A DNA stretch of 64,000 bases from CAILHX01 sp046155285 (GCA_046155285.1 JBJXEA010000024.1:1-64000); one strand, 5' to 3'. Counted from the stretch's first letter, positions 34,517-42,504 are shown. Made by a program: numbers and translations. The notes: a model not told the origin generated them from the letters alone.

Positions 34517-35330
34517 GTTTTCTCCAAGCATAGGGAGTTTGGCCTACTTGCGCCTTAAATACACGAGATAAGGCGGTTGCGCTGGCATAACCCACTTCAT
34601 TGGCTACCAGCTCCACCGATTTGCCTTTGGTGAGCAACACTTGAGCCAAGCCAACCCGCCAATTGGCCAAATAATCGCCAGGAGTCATTCCCACAGTTTC
34701 ACGAAAATGCACGGCAAATCGCGCACGTGACATTCCCGCTGTTTGCGCCAAGGAGTCCAGTGTCCAGTTTTGTTGGGGGTTGCTATGCGCCGCTATCAAT
34801 ACTTTGGCGAGGCGTTTGTCTGCCAAACCTGCGAGCAGACCCACTTGTGTTTGATGGTGTTCCAACAAGTGACGTAATACCTGAATCAGCAAATATTCAA
34901 ACAAACGCTCTATGGCTGACAGCCGACCGCTTTCCTCTTGTAACGCCTCTGAAAATAATAATTCCAGTGTAGAACTCATTGCGGGCAGCTCAGCTAAGGG
35001 TATCAATAATATTTGCGGCAGCGCATGCACCAATGGATTAGTCACTTGACTGCCAAAATCAAGCGAGGCGCAAACAAAATCAGCCTCTTGCCTATCCTCA
35101 AAATCAAAACGATGATTAATGGGGCGCGGATAAAACAGCATGCTAGGTTGCTCAATCACCAACGGTGAATGGTCTGGCGAGCGCACTGTGAGCTTGCCGC
35201 TGCGTATCAAATGTAGGTAACCCACCCCATCGCTTGTACCTATATCTGTACTGCTGCACAGCGTCCCGGCATAGAACAAGCGCGCCTTAAATTGATAGCG
35301 CTCAAAAAATCCTGTCAACCTGTCCGTCAT
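34494..35330 (-). CDS. AraC family transcriptional regulator (cupin N-terminal domain)
   Basis: A 278-residue regulator. The N-terminal part is a cupin-type sensor (YLHLIRSGKLTVRSPDHSPLVIEQPSM). The C-terminal part has two helix-turn-helices: WTLDSLAQTAGMSRARFAVHFRETVGMTPGDYLANWR and ELVANEVGYASATALSRVFKAQVGQTPYAWR. It resembles the AraC group controlling oxidoreductases and AhpD-like genes. It is divergent from the CMD gene and lies between two promoters that share its probable binding repeats. The effector is not known. Confidence 0.88.
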   Translation of the reverse strand: MTDRLTGFFERYQFKARLFYAGTLCSSTDIGTSDGVGYLHLIRSGKLTVRSPDHSPLVIEQPSMLFYPRPINHRFDFEDRQEADFVCASLDFGSQVTNPLVHALPQILLIPLAELPAMSSTLELLFSEALQEESGRLSAIERLFEYLLIQVLRHLLEHHQTQVGLLAGLADKRLAKVLIAAHSNPQQNWTLDSLAQTAGMSRARFAVHFRETVGMTPGDYLANWRVGLAQVLLTKGKSVELVANEVGYASATALSRVFKAQVGQTPYAWRKHDHAANK

Positions 35331-35346
35331 ATGCAGCCTCGCTTGA

Positions 35347-35432
35347 TTGATACTAATTGTTGCTAATTTGATATTTTATAGCACCATTAGTTCCTCTTGG
35401 CAAGAGAAAATCCTTTTCGTGCACTGTTGCAC
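35347..35432 (+). promoter_or_regulatory. AraC-type control region of the CMD gene
   Basis: Repeats TTGATACTAATTGTT (35347-35361) and ATAGCACCATTAGTT (35378-35392) start 31 bp apart. GTGC-N6-GCAC is at 35419-35432, the same 41-bp offset from the second repeat as upstream of the YHS gene. Ungapped identity with 33246-33297 is 35 of 52. It lies between the divergent araC-type and CMD genes. Confidence 0.72.
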
Positions 35433-35455
35433 TTAAATTAAACAAGGAGGCTCAA

Positions 35456-35995
35456 ATGCCTAATATTATTCCCCTCGACATTCATGCCGCTGATCCTCAA
35501 ACCGCACAAACGCTTAACGCGGTCAAAGCCAAGATTGGCATGATACCCAACCTGTTTTCTACCTTTGCGCTTGCTCCAGTGGTATTGGATGCGTATTTAC
35601 ATTTTTCAGGAAAGCTCGAAGCTGGGCGTTTAACGGCAAGTCAGCGCGAAATCGTGGCTTTAACAGTTGCTCAGATTAACGGTTGCGGTTACTGCTTAAG
35701 CGCCCACACCATGATAGGAAAAGGTGCAGGCCTCAGCGAAGACGACATTCGTCTAGCGCGCAACAGTAAGGCTGTAAACCCTACCGATCAAGCAATCTCT
35801 ACGCTTGCGCAAAACATCGTGCAAACGAAAGGCAAGCTTGCTTTATCTACTTTGCAAGCTGCCCGTGATGCCGGACTAGACGACGGTTTGATTGTGGAAG
35901 TCATCGCCAACGTGACGCTCAACATTATGACCAATTACACCAATAATGTTGCCGACACAGACATAGATTTCCCAAAAGTAAGTGTTTCTCTTTAG
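35456..35995 (+). CDS. Carboxymuconolactone decarboxylase (CMD) family, AhpD-like peroxidase
   Basis: A 179-residue all-helical CMD-family protein. The redox motif CGYCLSAH has Cys77, Cys80 and His84, the same arrangement as in AhpD alkylhydroperoxidase. Members reduce peroxides or act as thiol reductases. It follows the AraC-type repeat promoter and has an AAGGAGG Shine-Dalgarno. The pairing of an AraC-type regulator with a divergent CMD gene is common in proteobacteria. The downstream GGAGGGAAA/TTTTCCTCC hairpin is a weak terminator candidate. Confidence 0.87.
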   Translation: MPNIIPLDIHAADPQTAQTLNAVKAKIGMIPNLFSTFALAPVVLDAYLHFSGKLEAGRLTASQREIVALTVAQINGCGYCLSAHTMIGKGAGLSEDDIRLARNSKAVNPTDQAISTLAQNIVQTKGKLALSTLQAARDAGLDDGLIVEVIANVTLNIMTNYTNNVADTDIDFPKVSVSL

Positions 35996-36097
35996 CTCTT
36001 ACGGGAGGGAAATCGACTTTTCCTCCTATAAGAACTTCAGATATTTTAATAAGCAAACACTCAAGTAATACCCCAACTTAAACCAGAGGAGATCATC

Positions 36098-36766
36098 ATG
36101 ACTTACAACCAATTCATACAGTTAAATACCACTAATAGTTACCAATGGAAGATACTCAGAAAACTTTCCTTGGTTACATTGTTGGCAACTCTTTTTTGTT
36201 TTGCGCCTATAGCATTAAAGCACGCGGATGCAGCAGAAATAAAAGCCAAGGCGAGTGCTGCAATTTTTGACAAGGACGGCAGTTTGAAACGTCCAAATGG
36301 CTATAGAGAGTGGATTTTTGTCGGAACGCCGCTAACTCCCAATGACATGAATGATGGAAAAGCTGCATTTCCTGAATTTCATAATGTTTATATTGACCCC
36401 GCTAGCTGGGCTTATTGGAAAGAGAATGGCGAATTTCGTGATGGGACTATTCTGGTAAAAGAATTGGTCAGCGTTGGAAGCAAAGCAACGTTTTCTGGCA
36501 AAGGATATTTTGAGGGTGAGTATATAGGTTTAGAAGCAACTGTTAAGGACAGTAAAAGATTTCCTAGCGCACCTGGTAATTGGGCATACTTTCGTTTTAC
36601 TATTGAAGGCTCTAAAGATCTGAATATCAAAGCGTTAGCTCAGGCACACAACTCTTGCGCTGCATGTCATCAAGCCAACGCTGCCCAAGATTTCGTATTT
36701 ACACAACATTATCCGGTTCTTAGAGCAGGAAAGTCAGCTGGGCAGGCCGCAGCAGGCGGTTATTAG
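36098..36766 (+). CDS. Cytochrome P460
   Basis: A 222-residue exported cytochrome. After a 20-residue polar N-region and a hydrophobic signal segment (LVTLLATLFCFAPIAL), the mature part matches Nitrosomonas cytochrome P460: NGYREWIFVGTPLTPN, VYIDPASWAYWKENGEFRDGT, YIGLEATVKDSKRF. It has one c-type haem motif CAACH at 187-191. Lys121 in ILVKELVSVG aligns with the lysine (Lys70 in N. europaea) that cross-links to the haem and gives hydroxylamine oxidase activity. Likely a periplasmic hydroxylamine or NO detoxification enzyme. It has a GAGGAG Shine-Dalgarno. Confidence 0.93.
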   Translation: MTYNQFIQLNTTNSYQWKILRKLSLVTLLATLFCFAPIALKHADAAEIKAKASAAIFDKDGSLKRPNGYREWIFVGTPLTPNDMNDGKAAFPEFHNVYIDPASWAYWKENGEFRDGTILVKELVSVGSKATFSGKGYFEGEYIGLEATVKDSKRFPSAPGNWAYFRFTIEGSKDLNIKALAQAHNSCAACHQANAAQDFVFTQHYPVLRAGKSAGQAAAGGY

Positions 36767-36845
36767 ATCATGAGCTTTAAAAGTTAGCCTAATGAGCATA
36801 AGCCTTACTTCTGCATTGGAGTGTAATTTCCAGTATCTTAAATTA

Positions 36846-36871
36846 GGGAGAGGGAATTATTCCTCTCCTTA
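36846..36871 (+). terminator. Probable intrinsic terminator after cytochrome P460
   Basis: GGAGAGG pairs with CCTCTCC around an 8-base loop (36847-36868) and is followed by TTATT. It is in the 173-bp gap before the thioredoxin gene. Confidence 0.65.
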
Positions 36872-36939
36872 TTAGGTCTTCAATATATGTAAGTATTTAT
36901 CAACTGCTACGACAAACTGACACACCTTGAGGATATCCC

Positions 36940-37317
36940 ATGATAAAACGAACCCTGTTATTTTTCGTCACCCTGCTATTTTCAGCACAATTGCTGGCCG
37001 CCGGAAAGCCATTTGACCAAGCCGCGTTTATCCAAGCGCAAAAAGATGGCAAATCCATTTTAGTGGCGATTCATGCCGACTGGTGTCCTACTTGCCGCTC
37101 ACAGGCGGCGACTATCGAAAAACTCTCAAAAAGCGAAGAATTCAAAAACCTCGTGATATTGCGCGTTGATTTTGATGAGCAAGTGGACGTAGTCAAATCC
37201 TTCCATGCCAACAGGCAAAGCACGCTCATCGTGTTCAAAGGTTCGCAAGAAGTTGGCCGCTCTTTGGGCGATACGCGCGAAGCCAGCATCGCCGCTTTGT
37301 TAAAAAAATCACTCTAG
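36940..37317 (+). CDS. Exported thioredoxin-like protein
   Basis: A 125-residue thioredoxin-fold protein with a signal peptide (LLFFVTLLFSAQLLA, cut near residue 21) and a WCPTC active site at 48-52. It resembles the C-terminal domain of DsbD and similar periplasmic thiol-disulfide carriers. The next gene, ccdA-like, starts 1 bp later and would supply electrons across the membrane. Together they form a split DsbD-like system that could reduce cysteines before haem attachment. Confidence 0.85.
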   Translation: MIKRTLLFFVTLLFSAQLLAAGKPFDQAAFIQAQKDGKSILVAIHADWCPTCRSQAATIEKLSKSEEFKNLVILRVDFDEQVDVVKSFHANRQSTLIVFKGSQEVGRSLGDTREASIAALLKKSL

Positions 37318-37318
37318 T

Positions 37319-38047
37319 ATGGAGTTCAATCTCGCCACCTATGGCTTGGCTGGCCTGGCTGGCGTGCTGTCTACGCTGTCGCCCTGCGTATTGCCGCTAA
37401 TTCCTATTCTGTTGGCGAGCGCATTGGCCGCGCATAGGTTTGGCGCAATCGCCTTGGCGGGCGGTTTGGCGCTGTCTTTCACCTTGGTGGGCGTAGCGGT
37501 GGCCGCAGCGGGCAGCGCGGTGGGGCTGGATCAAGATGCTTTGCGTGTGACGGGTTCTGTATTGCTCATCATTTTTGGTTTGGTGTTGCTGTTGCCTGTG
37601 TTGCAAGAGAAATTCGCTCAAGCCACTTCTCGGTTGTCTTCATCCGGCCAAACCATGCTGGCGGGCATTACCTTGGAAGGCTTACACGGCCAGTTTTTGC
37701 TGGGATTGCTGCTGGGCTTGGTATGGAGCCCCTGTGTCGGCCCCACGCTGGGAGCCGCCATTACGCTGGCGAGTCAAGGTGAAAATTTGTTCAAGATCAC
37801 CGGTGTCATGGCCGTGTTTGGTTTAGGCGCAGCGGTGCCTTTGGTGATTTTGGGATTAATTTCGCGCCCTTTGATGATGCGCTTTCGCGGCAAACTGATG
37901 GAAACCGGCAAGCGCGGCAAACAGATTTTAGGTTTGGTATTGCTGTTACTGGGAAGCGCCGTGCTTTTTGGCTGGGACAAACTGTTTGAAATCTGGGTAC
38001 TCAAACTCGCGCCGCAATGGCTGGTTGATTTGACTACACGTTTTTAG
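37319..38047 (+). CDS. CcdA/DsbD-type transmembrane thiol-disulfide transporter
   Basis: A 242-residue membrane protein with six predicted helices. The two redox cysteines lie in STLSPCVLPLIP and VWSPCVGPTLG, as in CcdA and the membrane part of DsbD. It moves reducing equivalents from cytoplasmic thioredoxin to the periplasmic thioredoxin encoded directly upstream. The 3' end overlaps the convergent SemiSWEET gene by 14 bp. Confidence 0.9.
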   Translation: MEFNLATYGLAGLAGVLSTLSPCVLPLIPILLASALAAHRFGAIALAGGLALSFTLVGVAVAAAGSAVGLDQDALRVTGSVLLIIFGLVLLLPVLQEKFAQATSRLSSSGQTMLAGITLEGLHGQFLLGLLLGLVWSPCVGPTLGAAITLASQGENLFKITGVMAVFGLGAAVPLVILGLISRPLMMRFRGKLMETGKRGKQILGLVLLLLGSAVLFGWDKLFEIWVLKLAPQWLVDLTTRF

Positions 38048-38300
38048 TCGTTAGCTTTAACCACAACACCAGCGCCGCCAACAGCAAAGTCACGCCATTG
38101 GCCAGCATCACCGGCATGCTGTTGATGCTGATGCCGTACATCAACCAGAACGCTACGCCCGCCGTAAACAGGCTGTACATGGGCAAGGAAATGCCCGATA
38201 AATCGCGCGTTTTCCACGATTGCCAAGCCTGTGGCACAAAGGCGACCGTGGTTAAAAATGCGGCGGTGTAGCCGAAAAAGTCATTGAGTTCTAGCGCCAT
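38034..38300 (-). CDS. SemiSWEET family transporter (PQ-loop)
   Basis: An 88-residue protein with three predicted membrane helices and the PQ motif in TTVAFVPQAWQSWKTRD, followed by SGISLPMYSLFTAGVAFWLMYGI. This is the bacterial SemiSWEET, which forms a dimer that moves sugars. Length is exactly typical. It is a lone gene whose 3' end overlaps the ccdA-like gene. Confidence 0.9.
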   Translation of the reverse strand: MALELNDFFGYTAAFLTTVAFVPQAWQSWKTRDLSGISLPMYSLFTAGVAFWLMYGISINSMPVMLANGVTLLLAALVLWLKLTTKNV

Positions 38301-38410
38301 AAAATTTCCTGAGTAGTGATACAGCGAATCCGCCGCCCATAAACAAATCCGCCTGAATTATACTTGCAATTCGTTCACCCATTTAAGCGCTCGTGCTTAG
38401 GTACAACATC

Positions 38411-40468
38411 ATGAATTCATTGCTTAAAAAATCCCTTTGGCTGCTCGTCGCCATTCTCGGCGCATCGGCAGTAGCCAACATCGCTTTAAGTCGCGGGGAA
38501 TCCATCAGCGCGCTGTGGTTCACCGCCGCCGCGGTGTGTATCTACGCCATCGCCTACCGCTTCTATGCCGCTTGGATTGCCGCCAGCGTACTGACTCTGG
38601 ACGAAACCCGCGCTACACCCGCCGAGCGTTTTGACAACGGGCGCGATTTCATTCCTACCCACAAATGGATCGTATTCGGCCACCATTTCGCCGCCATTGC
38701 CGGGCCTGGGCCATTGGTTGGCCCTACCTTGGCCGCGCAATTTGGCTATCTGCCGGGAACCTTGTGGATATTAGTGGGCGCGGTGCTGGGCGGCTGTGTG
38801 CAGGATATGACGACGCTGTTCTTTTCCACCCGCCGCGATGGACGCAGCCTAGGCCAAATGGCGCGTGACGAATTGGGTGCGATAGGCGGAGTTGCCGCGC
38901 TGATAGGCACTTTCGTGATTATGATCATCCTGATTGCGGTGCTGGGGTTGGTGGTGGTCAACGCCATGAAACACAGCCCGTGGGCGACTTCCACCGTCGT
39001 CGCCACCATCCCCATCGCCATGTTCGTCGGCCTGTACATGCGAACTATCCGCCCCGGACGGGTGCTGGAAGGCTCGGTCATCGGCATCGCCTTGCTGTTG
39101 CTTTCTGTTGTGGGTGGCGGCTGGATAGACCATCAACCCGTGTTGCGTGAACTGTTTAATCACGATGGCTTGCCGCTGGCTTGGGGCATCATCGCCTATG
39201 GCCTCGCCGCTGCCATCCTGCCAGTGTGGCTGCTGCTAGCACCGCGCGACTACCTTTCTACCTTCATGAAACTAGGCACCATCATGCTGCTGGCTGTCGC
39301 CATCCTGATTCTACAACCGCAAATCCACATGCCAGCGCTGACCCAATTTATAGACGGCACCGGCCCGATTTTTGGCGGCTCTTTGTTCCCTTTTGTGTTC
39401 ATCACCATCGCCTGCGGCGCAATTTCCGGCTTTCACGCGCTGATTGCCTCCGGCACCACACCCAAACTGCTCAGCAACGAACGTGACATCCGCCTTATCG
39501 GCTACGGCGGCATGGCGTTGGAATCCTTCGTCGCCATCATGGCGCTCATCGCCGCCACAGTGCTGGAACCCGGCGTATTCTTTGCCATCAACAGCCCGGC
39601 CGGAGTAGTGGGTAAAGAAGCCGCCGATGCCGTGGCTAAAATCTCCGGCTGGGGCTTTCCTGTCAGCGTTGAACACATGCAACTGCTGGCAAAACAGATG
39701 GGCGAAACTACATTGTTTGCCCGCACCGGCGGCGCGCCATCACTAGCGGTGGGCATGGCCAGCATCTTTGGCAACGCTTTTGGTAATAACCTGCTGGCGC
39801 TGTGGTATCACTTCGCCATCATGTTCGAGGCCATCTTCATCCTCACCACACTGGATGCCGGTACCCGCGTCGGACGCTTCATGTTGCAGGATATGCTGGG
39901 CAATATCTGGCCGAAACTGGGGCAAACCTCATGGATGCCCTCGGTCATCCTCACCAGCGGCATCGTGGTCGCGGCTTGGGGCTACTTCCTCTACATCGGC
40001 GTGATAGATCCTAACGGCGGCGTCAACCTGCTATGGCCGCTATTCGGCATCGCCAACCAAATGCTGGCGGCCATCGCACTGTGTGTGGGCACTGGCATCT
40101 TGGTCAAATCCGGCAAACTCAAATATGCATGGATTACCGCACTGCCACTGTCTTGGCTAGTCATCGTCACCACCACGGCGGCTTACCAAAAAATCATGAG
40201 CGACGACATCCGCGTAGGCTTTTTTGCCGCCGCCAACGACATGTCCGCCAAACTCGCCGCCGGTCTATTGCCACCGGAAAAAGCCGCAGTCGCGCCGCAG
40301 CTCATTTTCAATCAACATTTAGACGGCTGGATAGCACTGTTTCTGGCTACGTTGTTATGGATAATCGTGCTGGATATGTTGCGTGTTTGTGCGCGACATC
40401 TGGCTGGGAAGGCTGTGCCACCGCTCTCAGAATCGCTGCACATGCCTAGTCGCTTGGTGGAAGCTTAA
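38411..40468 (+). CDS. cstA: Carbon starvation protein CstA (pyruvate/peptide transporter family)
   Basis: A 685-residue membrane protein of the CstA family, with about 16-18 helices. Diagnostic segments are HKWIVFGHHFAAIAGPGPLVGP, GFHALIASGTTPKLLSNE and the C-terminal LDAGTRVGRFMLQDMLG. E. coli relatives CstA and BtsT take up pyruvate. I start at the ATG at 38411; an in-frame GTG at 38393 would add six residues. The ybdD-type gene follows after 13 bp, the usual pair. Confidence 0.93.
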   Translation: MNSLLKKSLWLLVAILGASAVANIALSRGESISALWFTAAAVCIYAIAYRFYAAWIAASVLTLDETRATPAERFDNGRDFIPTHKWIVFGHHFAAIAGPGPLVGPTLAAQFGYLPGTLWILVGAVLGGCVQDMTTLFFSTRRDGRSLGQMARDELGAIGGVAALIGTFVIMIILIAVLGLVVVNAMKHSPWATSTVVATIPIAMFVGLYMRTIRPGRVLEGSVIGIALLLLSVVGGGWIDHQPVLRELFNHDGLPLAWGIIAYGLAAAILPVWLLLAPRDYLSTFMKLGTIMLLAVAILILQPQIHMPALTQFIDGTGPIFGGSLFPFVFITIACGAISGFHALIASGTTPKLLSNERDIRLIGYGGMALESFVAIMALIAATVLEPGVFFAINSPAGVVGKEAADAVAKISGWGFPVSVEHMQLLAKQMGETTLFARTGGAPSLAVGMASIFGNAFGNNLLALWYHFAIMFEAIFILTTLDAGTRVGRFMLQDMLGNIWPKLGQTSWMPSVILTSGIVVAAWGYFLYIGVIDPNGGVNLLWPLFGIANQMLAAIALCVGTGILVKSGKLKYAWITALPLSWLVIVTTTAAYQKIMSDDIRVGFFAAANDMSAKLAAGLLPPEKAAVAPQLIFNQHLDGWIALFLATLLWIIVLDMLRVCARHLAGKAVPPLSESLHMPSRLVEA

Positions 40469-40481
40469 CGTCAGGGATTAA

Positions 40482-40655
40482 ATGACTATTTTGCGTAAAA
40501 TCTGGCGAATCATCCGACGCTTATCCGGTGACGATGCCTATGAGCGTTATGTAGCGCATCACACCCATCATCATGAAGGGGTGCCATTGTCACGCGAGGC
40601 GTACTTCAAGCAATGGCAGGATGGAAAATGGCAAGGAGTGAAACGATGTTGCTGA
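40482..40655 (+). CDS. YbdD/YjiX family small protein (DUF466)
   Basis: A 57-residue protein read directly from the sequence. LRKIWRIIRRLSGDDAYERYV, a His-rich HHTHHHEG and LSREAYFKQWQDGKW are the standard YbdD features. In enterics YbdD-type proteins are required for uptake by the adjacent CstA/BtsT transporter. It begins 13 bp after cstA and its last ten bases overlap the next gene's start. Confidence 0.9.
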   Translation: MTILRKIWRIIRRLSGDDAYERYVAHHTHHHEGVPLSREAYFKQWQDGKWQGVKRCC

Positions 40656-41212
40656 ATGTGAACAAACTAAGCGAACTAGAAGTAACCGTAACTCAATTCC
40701 GAAATCAATCCCCAGCGCATGTTCTTGAGGTTGCAGACCATGTTTGGAAACAAAGGGAAATGTTCATTTCTTGGCCAAAAAAATCGCTTCTATTTATGCC
40801 TGAAGCTATTCGGGAGAAATATCACCAATATACACCTGAGCAGAAGCAGCAAATTCGAAGTGCAGAACTAGTGCCGGATAGCCGATCTAATGGCCCAGCT
40901 ATAATGACCTTTCTATTAGCTGGGGGTGCTAGACCAAAACGAGTTTCTCCTAATAAAGAATGGAGTATTCACCACATTTATGATGGAAAATTTCCTTGGG
41001 TTGGTCATGGTGTTTCCACTCATGCGGTTAACGATAAACGCTACTTTACGCACTCCGCCGGTCTGGTGGCTATTCATCCTGTGGCAGATGCACTTGCAGA
41101 TGAAGTTCCCTATTTTGCGTGGCTACTACGATATGAAGCATTTCGGCTTTTTGGTTTTGATCCTGATTGTATTTTTACCTCCATAGCTAGGACGGATTCC
41201 ATGCACCGTTAA
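40646..41212 (+). CDS. Hypothetical protein with an HNH-like IHHIYDG segment
   Basis: A 188-residue protein that I do not recognise with certainty. It is polar and soluble without signal peptide or membrane segments. The second half has a conserved-looking block (WSIHHIYDGKFPW, THAVNDKRYFTHSAGL, HPVADALADEVPYFAWLLRYE, FGFDPDCIF) whose paired histidines recall an HNH-type site; that reading is a guess. The ATG at 40646 overlaps ybdD by 10 bp, so translation is likely coupled to cstA-ybdD. The gene is clearly AT-richer than both neighbours. Confidence 0.6.
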   Translation: MLLNVNKLSELEVTVTQFRNQSPAHVLEVADHVWKQREMFISWPKKSLLFMPEAIREKYHQYTPEQKQQIRSAELVPDSRSNGPAIMTFLLAGGARPKRVSPNKEWSIHHIYDGKFPWVGHGVSTHAVNDKRYFTHSAGLVAIHPVADALADEVPYFAWLLRYEAFRLFGFDPDCIFTSIARTDSMHR

Positions 41213-41220
41213 GCCTTAAA

Positions 41221-41241
41221 ATGGTGCGCGTCACGCACCAT
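41221..41241. terminator. Hairpin between convergent hypothetical gene and cobC
   Basis: ATGGTGCG pairs exactly with CGCACCAT around a 5-base loop. There is no clear T-run. It is related to the twin hairpin at 422-467 and may be a REP-type element acting as a barrier between two convergent genes. Confidence 0.5.
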
Positions 41242-41242
41242 G

Positions 41243-41770
41243 CTAACCATCAAACTCTATCTGCACCACTTCGCCATAACCTATCGACAGCTTTTCGTAA
41301 CTTTCCGCCAGCGGAATCCTCTTCACATGCGCCAGAACTGCGTGTATCACACCGGAATGGGTAATCACCCCGACTTGTTCATGACGTTCCGCCAACTCGC
41401 GTAACAAGCCCAATACTCGTTGGCTGAGTTGCGCATAACTCTCACCGTTGGGCGGCACATGGTTCACAAAGTCTGATAGCCATTTTTCGCTTTGCTCACG
41501 CGGAATATCCAGCCAGTTGCGGCCATCCCAGTCGCCAAAGTCAATCTCCTGCAATCTGTCCTCATGCACATGTTCGACTTGCAAAGCATTGGCCAACATG
41601 CGGCAGCGCTCTGCCGGGCTGCAATAGAAGGGGATGGGCGGCATTGTGGCAATCTTGGCTTTGATAGCTGCGGCTTCTTGCTCAAAGGTCTCGGCCAGTG
41701 GCGGGTTGTGGCGGCCATAGCAAAGACCATGCGCCAGTACCTTGGTATGGCGAATCAGCGTGAGATGCAT
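41243..41770 (-). CDS. cobC: Alpha-ribazole phosphatase-like histidine phosphatase CobC
   Basis: A 175-residue histidine phosphatase with the N-terminal catalytic LTLIRHTKV (RHT variant of RHG), YCSPAERC and the second histidine in VGVITHSGVIHAVL. Its place as last gene of cobT-cobS-cobC indicates alpha-ribazole-5'-phosphate dephosphorylation in cobalamin nucleotide-loop assembly. It overlaps cobS by 16 bp. Confidence 0.87.
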   Translation of the reverse strand: MHLTLIRHTKVLAHGLCYGRHNPPLAETFEQEAAAIKAKIATMPPIPFYCSPAERCRMLANALQVEHVHEDRLQEIDFGDWDGRNWLDIPREQSEKWLSDFVNHVPPNGESYAQLSQRVLGLLRELAERHEQVGVITHSGVIHAVLAHVKRIPLAESYEKLSIGYGEVVQIEFDG

Positions 41771-42504
41771 GCCACGATTCCCAGATAGAAAGCTAACTCA
41801 CTCAACTGCTGCATCGCGCCCAGACAGTCGCCGGTATAGCCGCCCAGCTTTTTTTGCAACAATCGCCCGAACCACCAGCGCACCAACAAAACCGGTAGCA
41901 GTGCCCAAAGCGCAGGCAAGGGCAGCCAATACAGCGGTGCCAAGCCAAATGCGGCGCACAGGGCGAATTCTGGGCTTGTCATCTGCGTTGCCAAAGGTTT
42001 GGCCTTGCCGTTTTCGCGCACATATTCTTGGGTCAGAATCAGGCTGGCCGCACTCAAGCGGCTCAAGGCGTGGGCGGCAATCAACACGGCGGGAATGAGC
42101 GTGGCGGGGAGCGCAGCAAGCGCTTCAAACTTAAGCAACAAGGCCATAAACAGTGCCGATGCGCCATAATTGCCGATGCGCGAATCTTTCATGATGGCGA
42201 GTACCTGCTCTTTCTCCCAGCCGCCACCAAGGCCGTCTACCGCGTCAGACAAGCCATCTTCGTGAAACGCGCCGGTGAGCATCAGGCTTGCCACCATACT
42301 CAGTAGGATTGCTAAGCCCTGCGGCAACAGAATGGCTGAAATATAAAATACCAATGCCACCAGTGCGCCGACAACGATGCCAACCAAGGGGAAATATCGG
42401 GTTGAGCGATTGAGGTCTGCTTCTTCGTGCTTGCCCCACGCCGCACACGGGATGCGGGTGAAGAAGGTCAGGGCGGTGAAGAAGAGTTGGATTTGGTACT
42501 TCAT
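41755..42504 (-). CDS. cobS: Adenosylcobinamide-GDP ribazoletransferase CobS
   Basis: A 249-residue integral membrane enzyme. FFTRIPC, RSTRYFPLVGIVVG, and the metal-binding GAFHEDGLSDAVDGLGGGW block are diagnostic, with further helices to the C-terminus. It joins adenosylcobinamide-GDP with alpha-ribazole (phosphate). Its start overlaps cobT by 4 bp. Confidence 0.94.
   Translation of the reverse strand: MKYQIQLFFTALTFFTRIPCAAWGKHEEADLNRSTRYFPLVGIVVGALVALVFYISAILLPQGLAILLSMVASLMLTGAFHEDGLSDAVDGLGGGWEKEQVLAIMKDSRIGNYGASALFMALLLKFEALAALPATLIPAVLIAAHALSRLSAASLILTQEYVRENGKAKPLATQMTSPEFALCAAFGLAPLYWLPLPALWALLPVLLVRWWFGRLLQKKLGGYTGDCLGAMQQLSELAFYLGIVACISR

Noticed and set aside
36000..36036. GGAGGGAAA/TTTTCCTCC hairpin after the CMD gene as a strong terminator
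   Set aside because: The stem includes a G-T mismatch and has no T-run, so I mention it only as a weak candidate.
36118..36146. Partial AraC-type repeat (TACCACTAATAGTTACC) at the start of the cytochrome P460 gene
   Set aside because: It lies inside the coding sequence, lacks the 31-bp partner repeat and the GTGC-N6-GCAC element, and matches only a short block.
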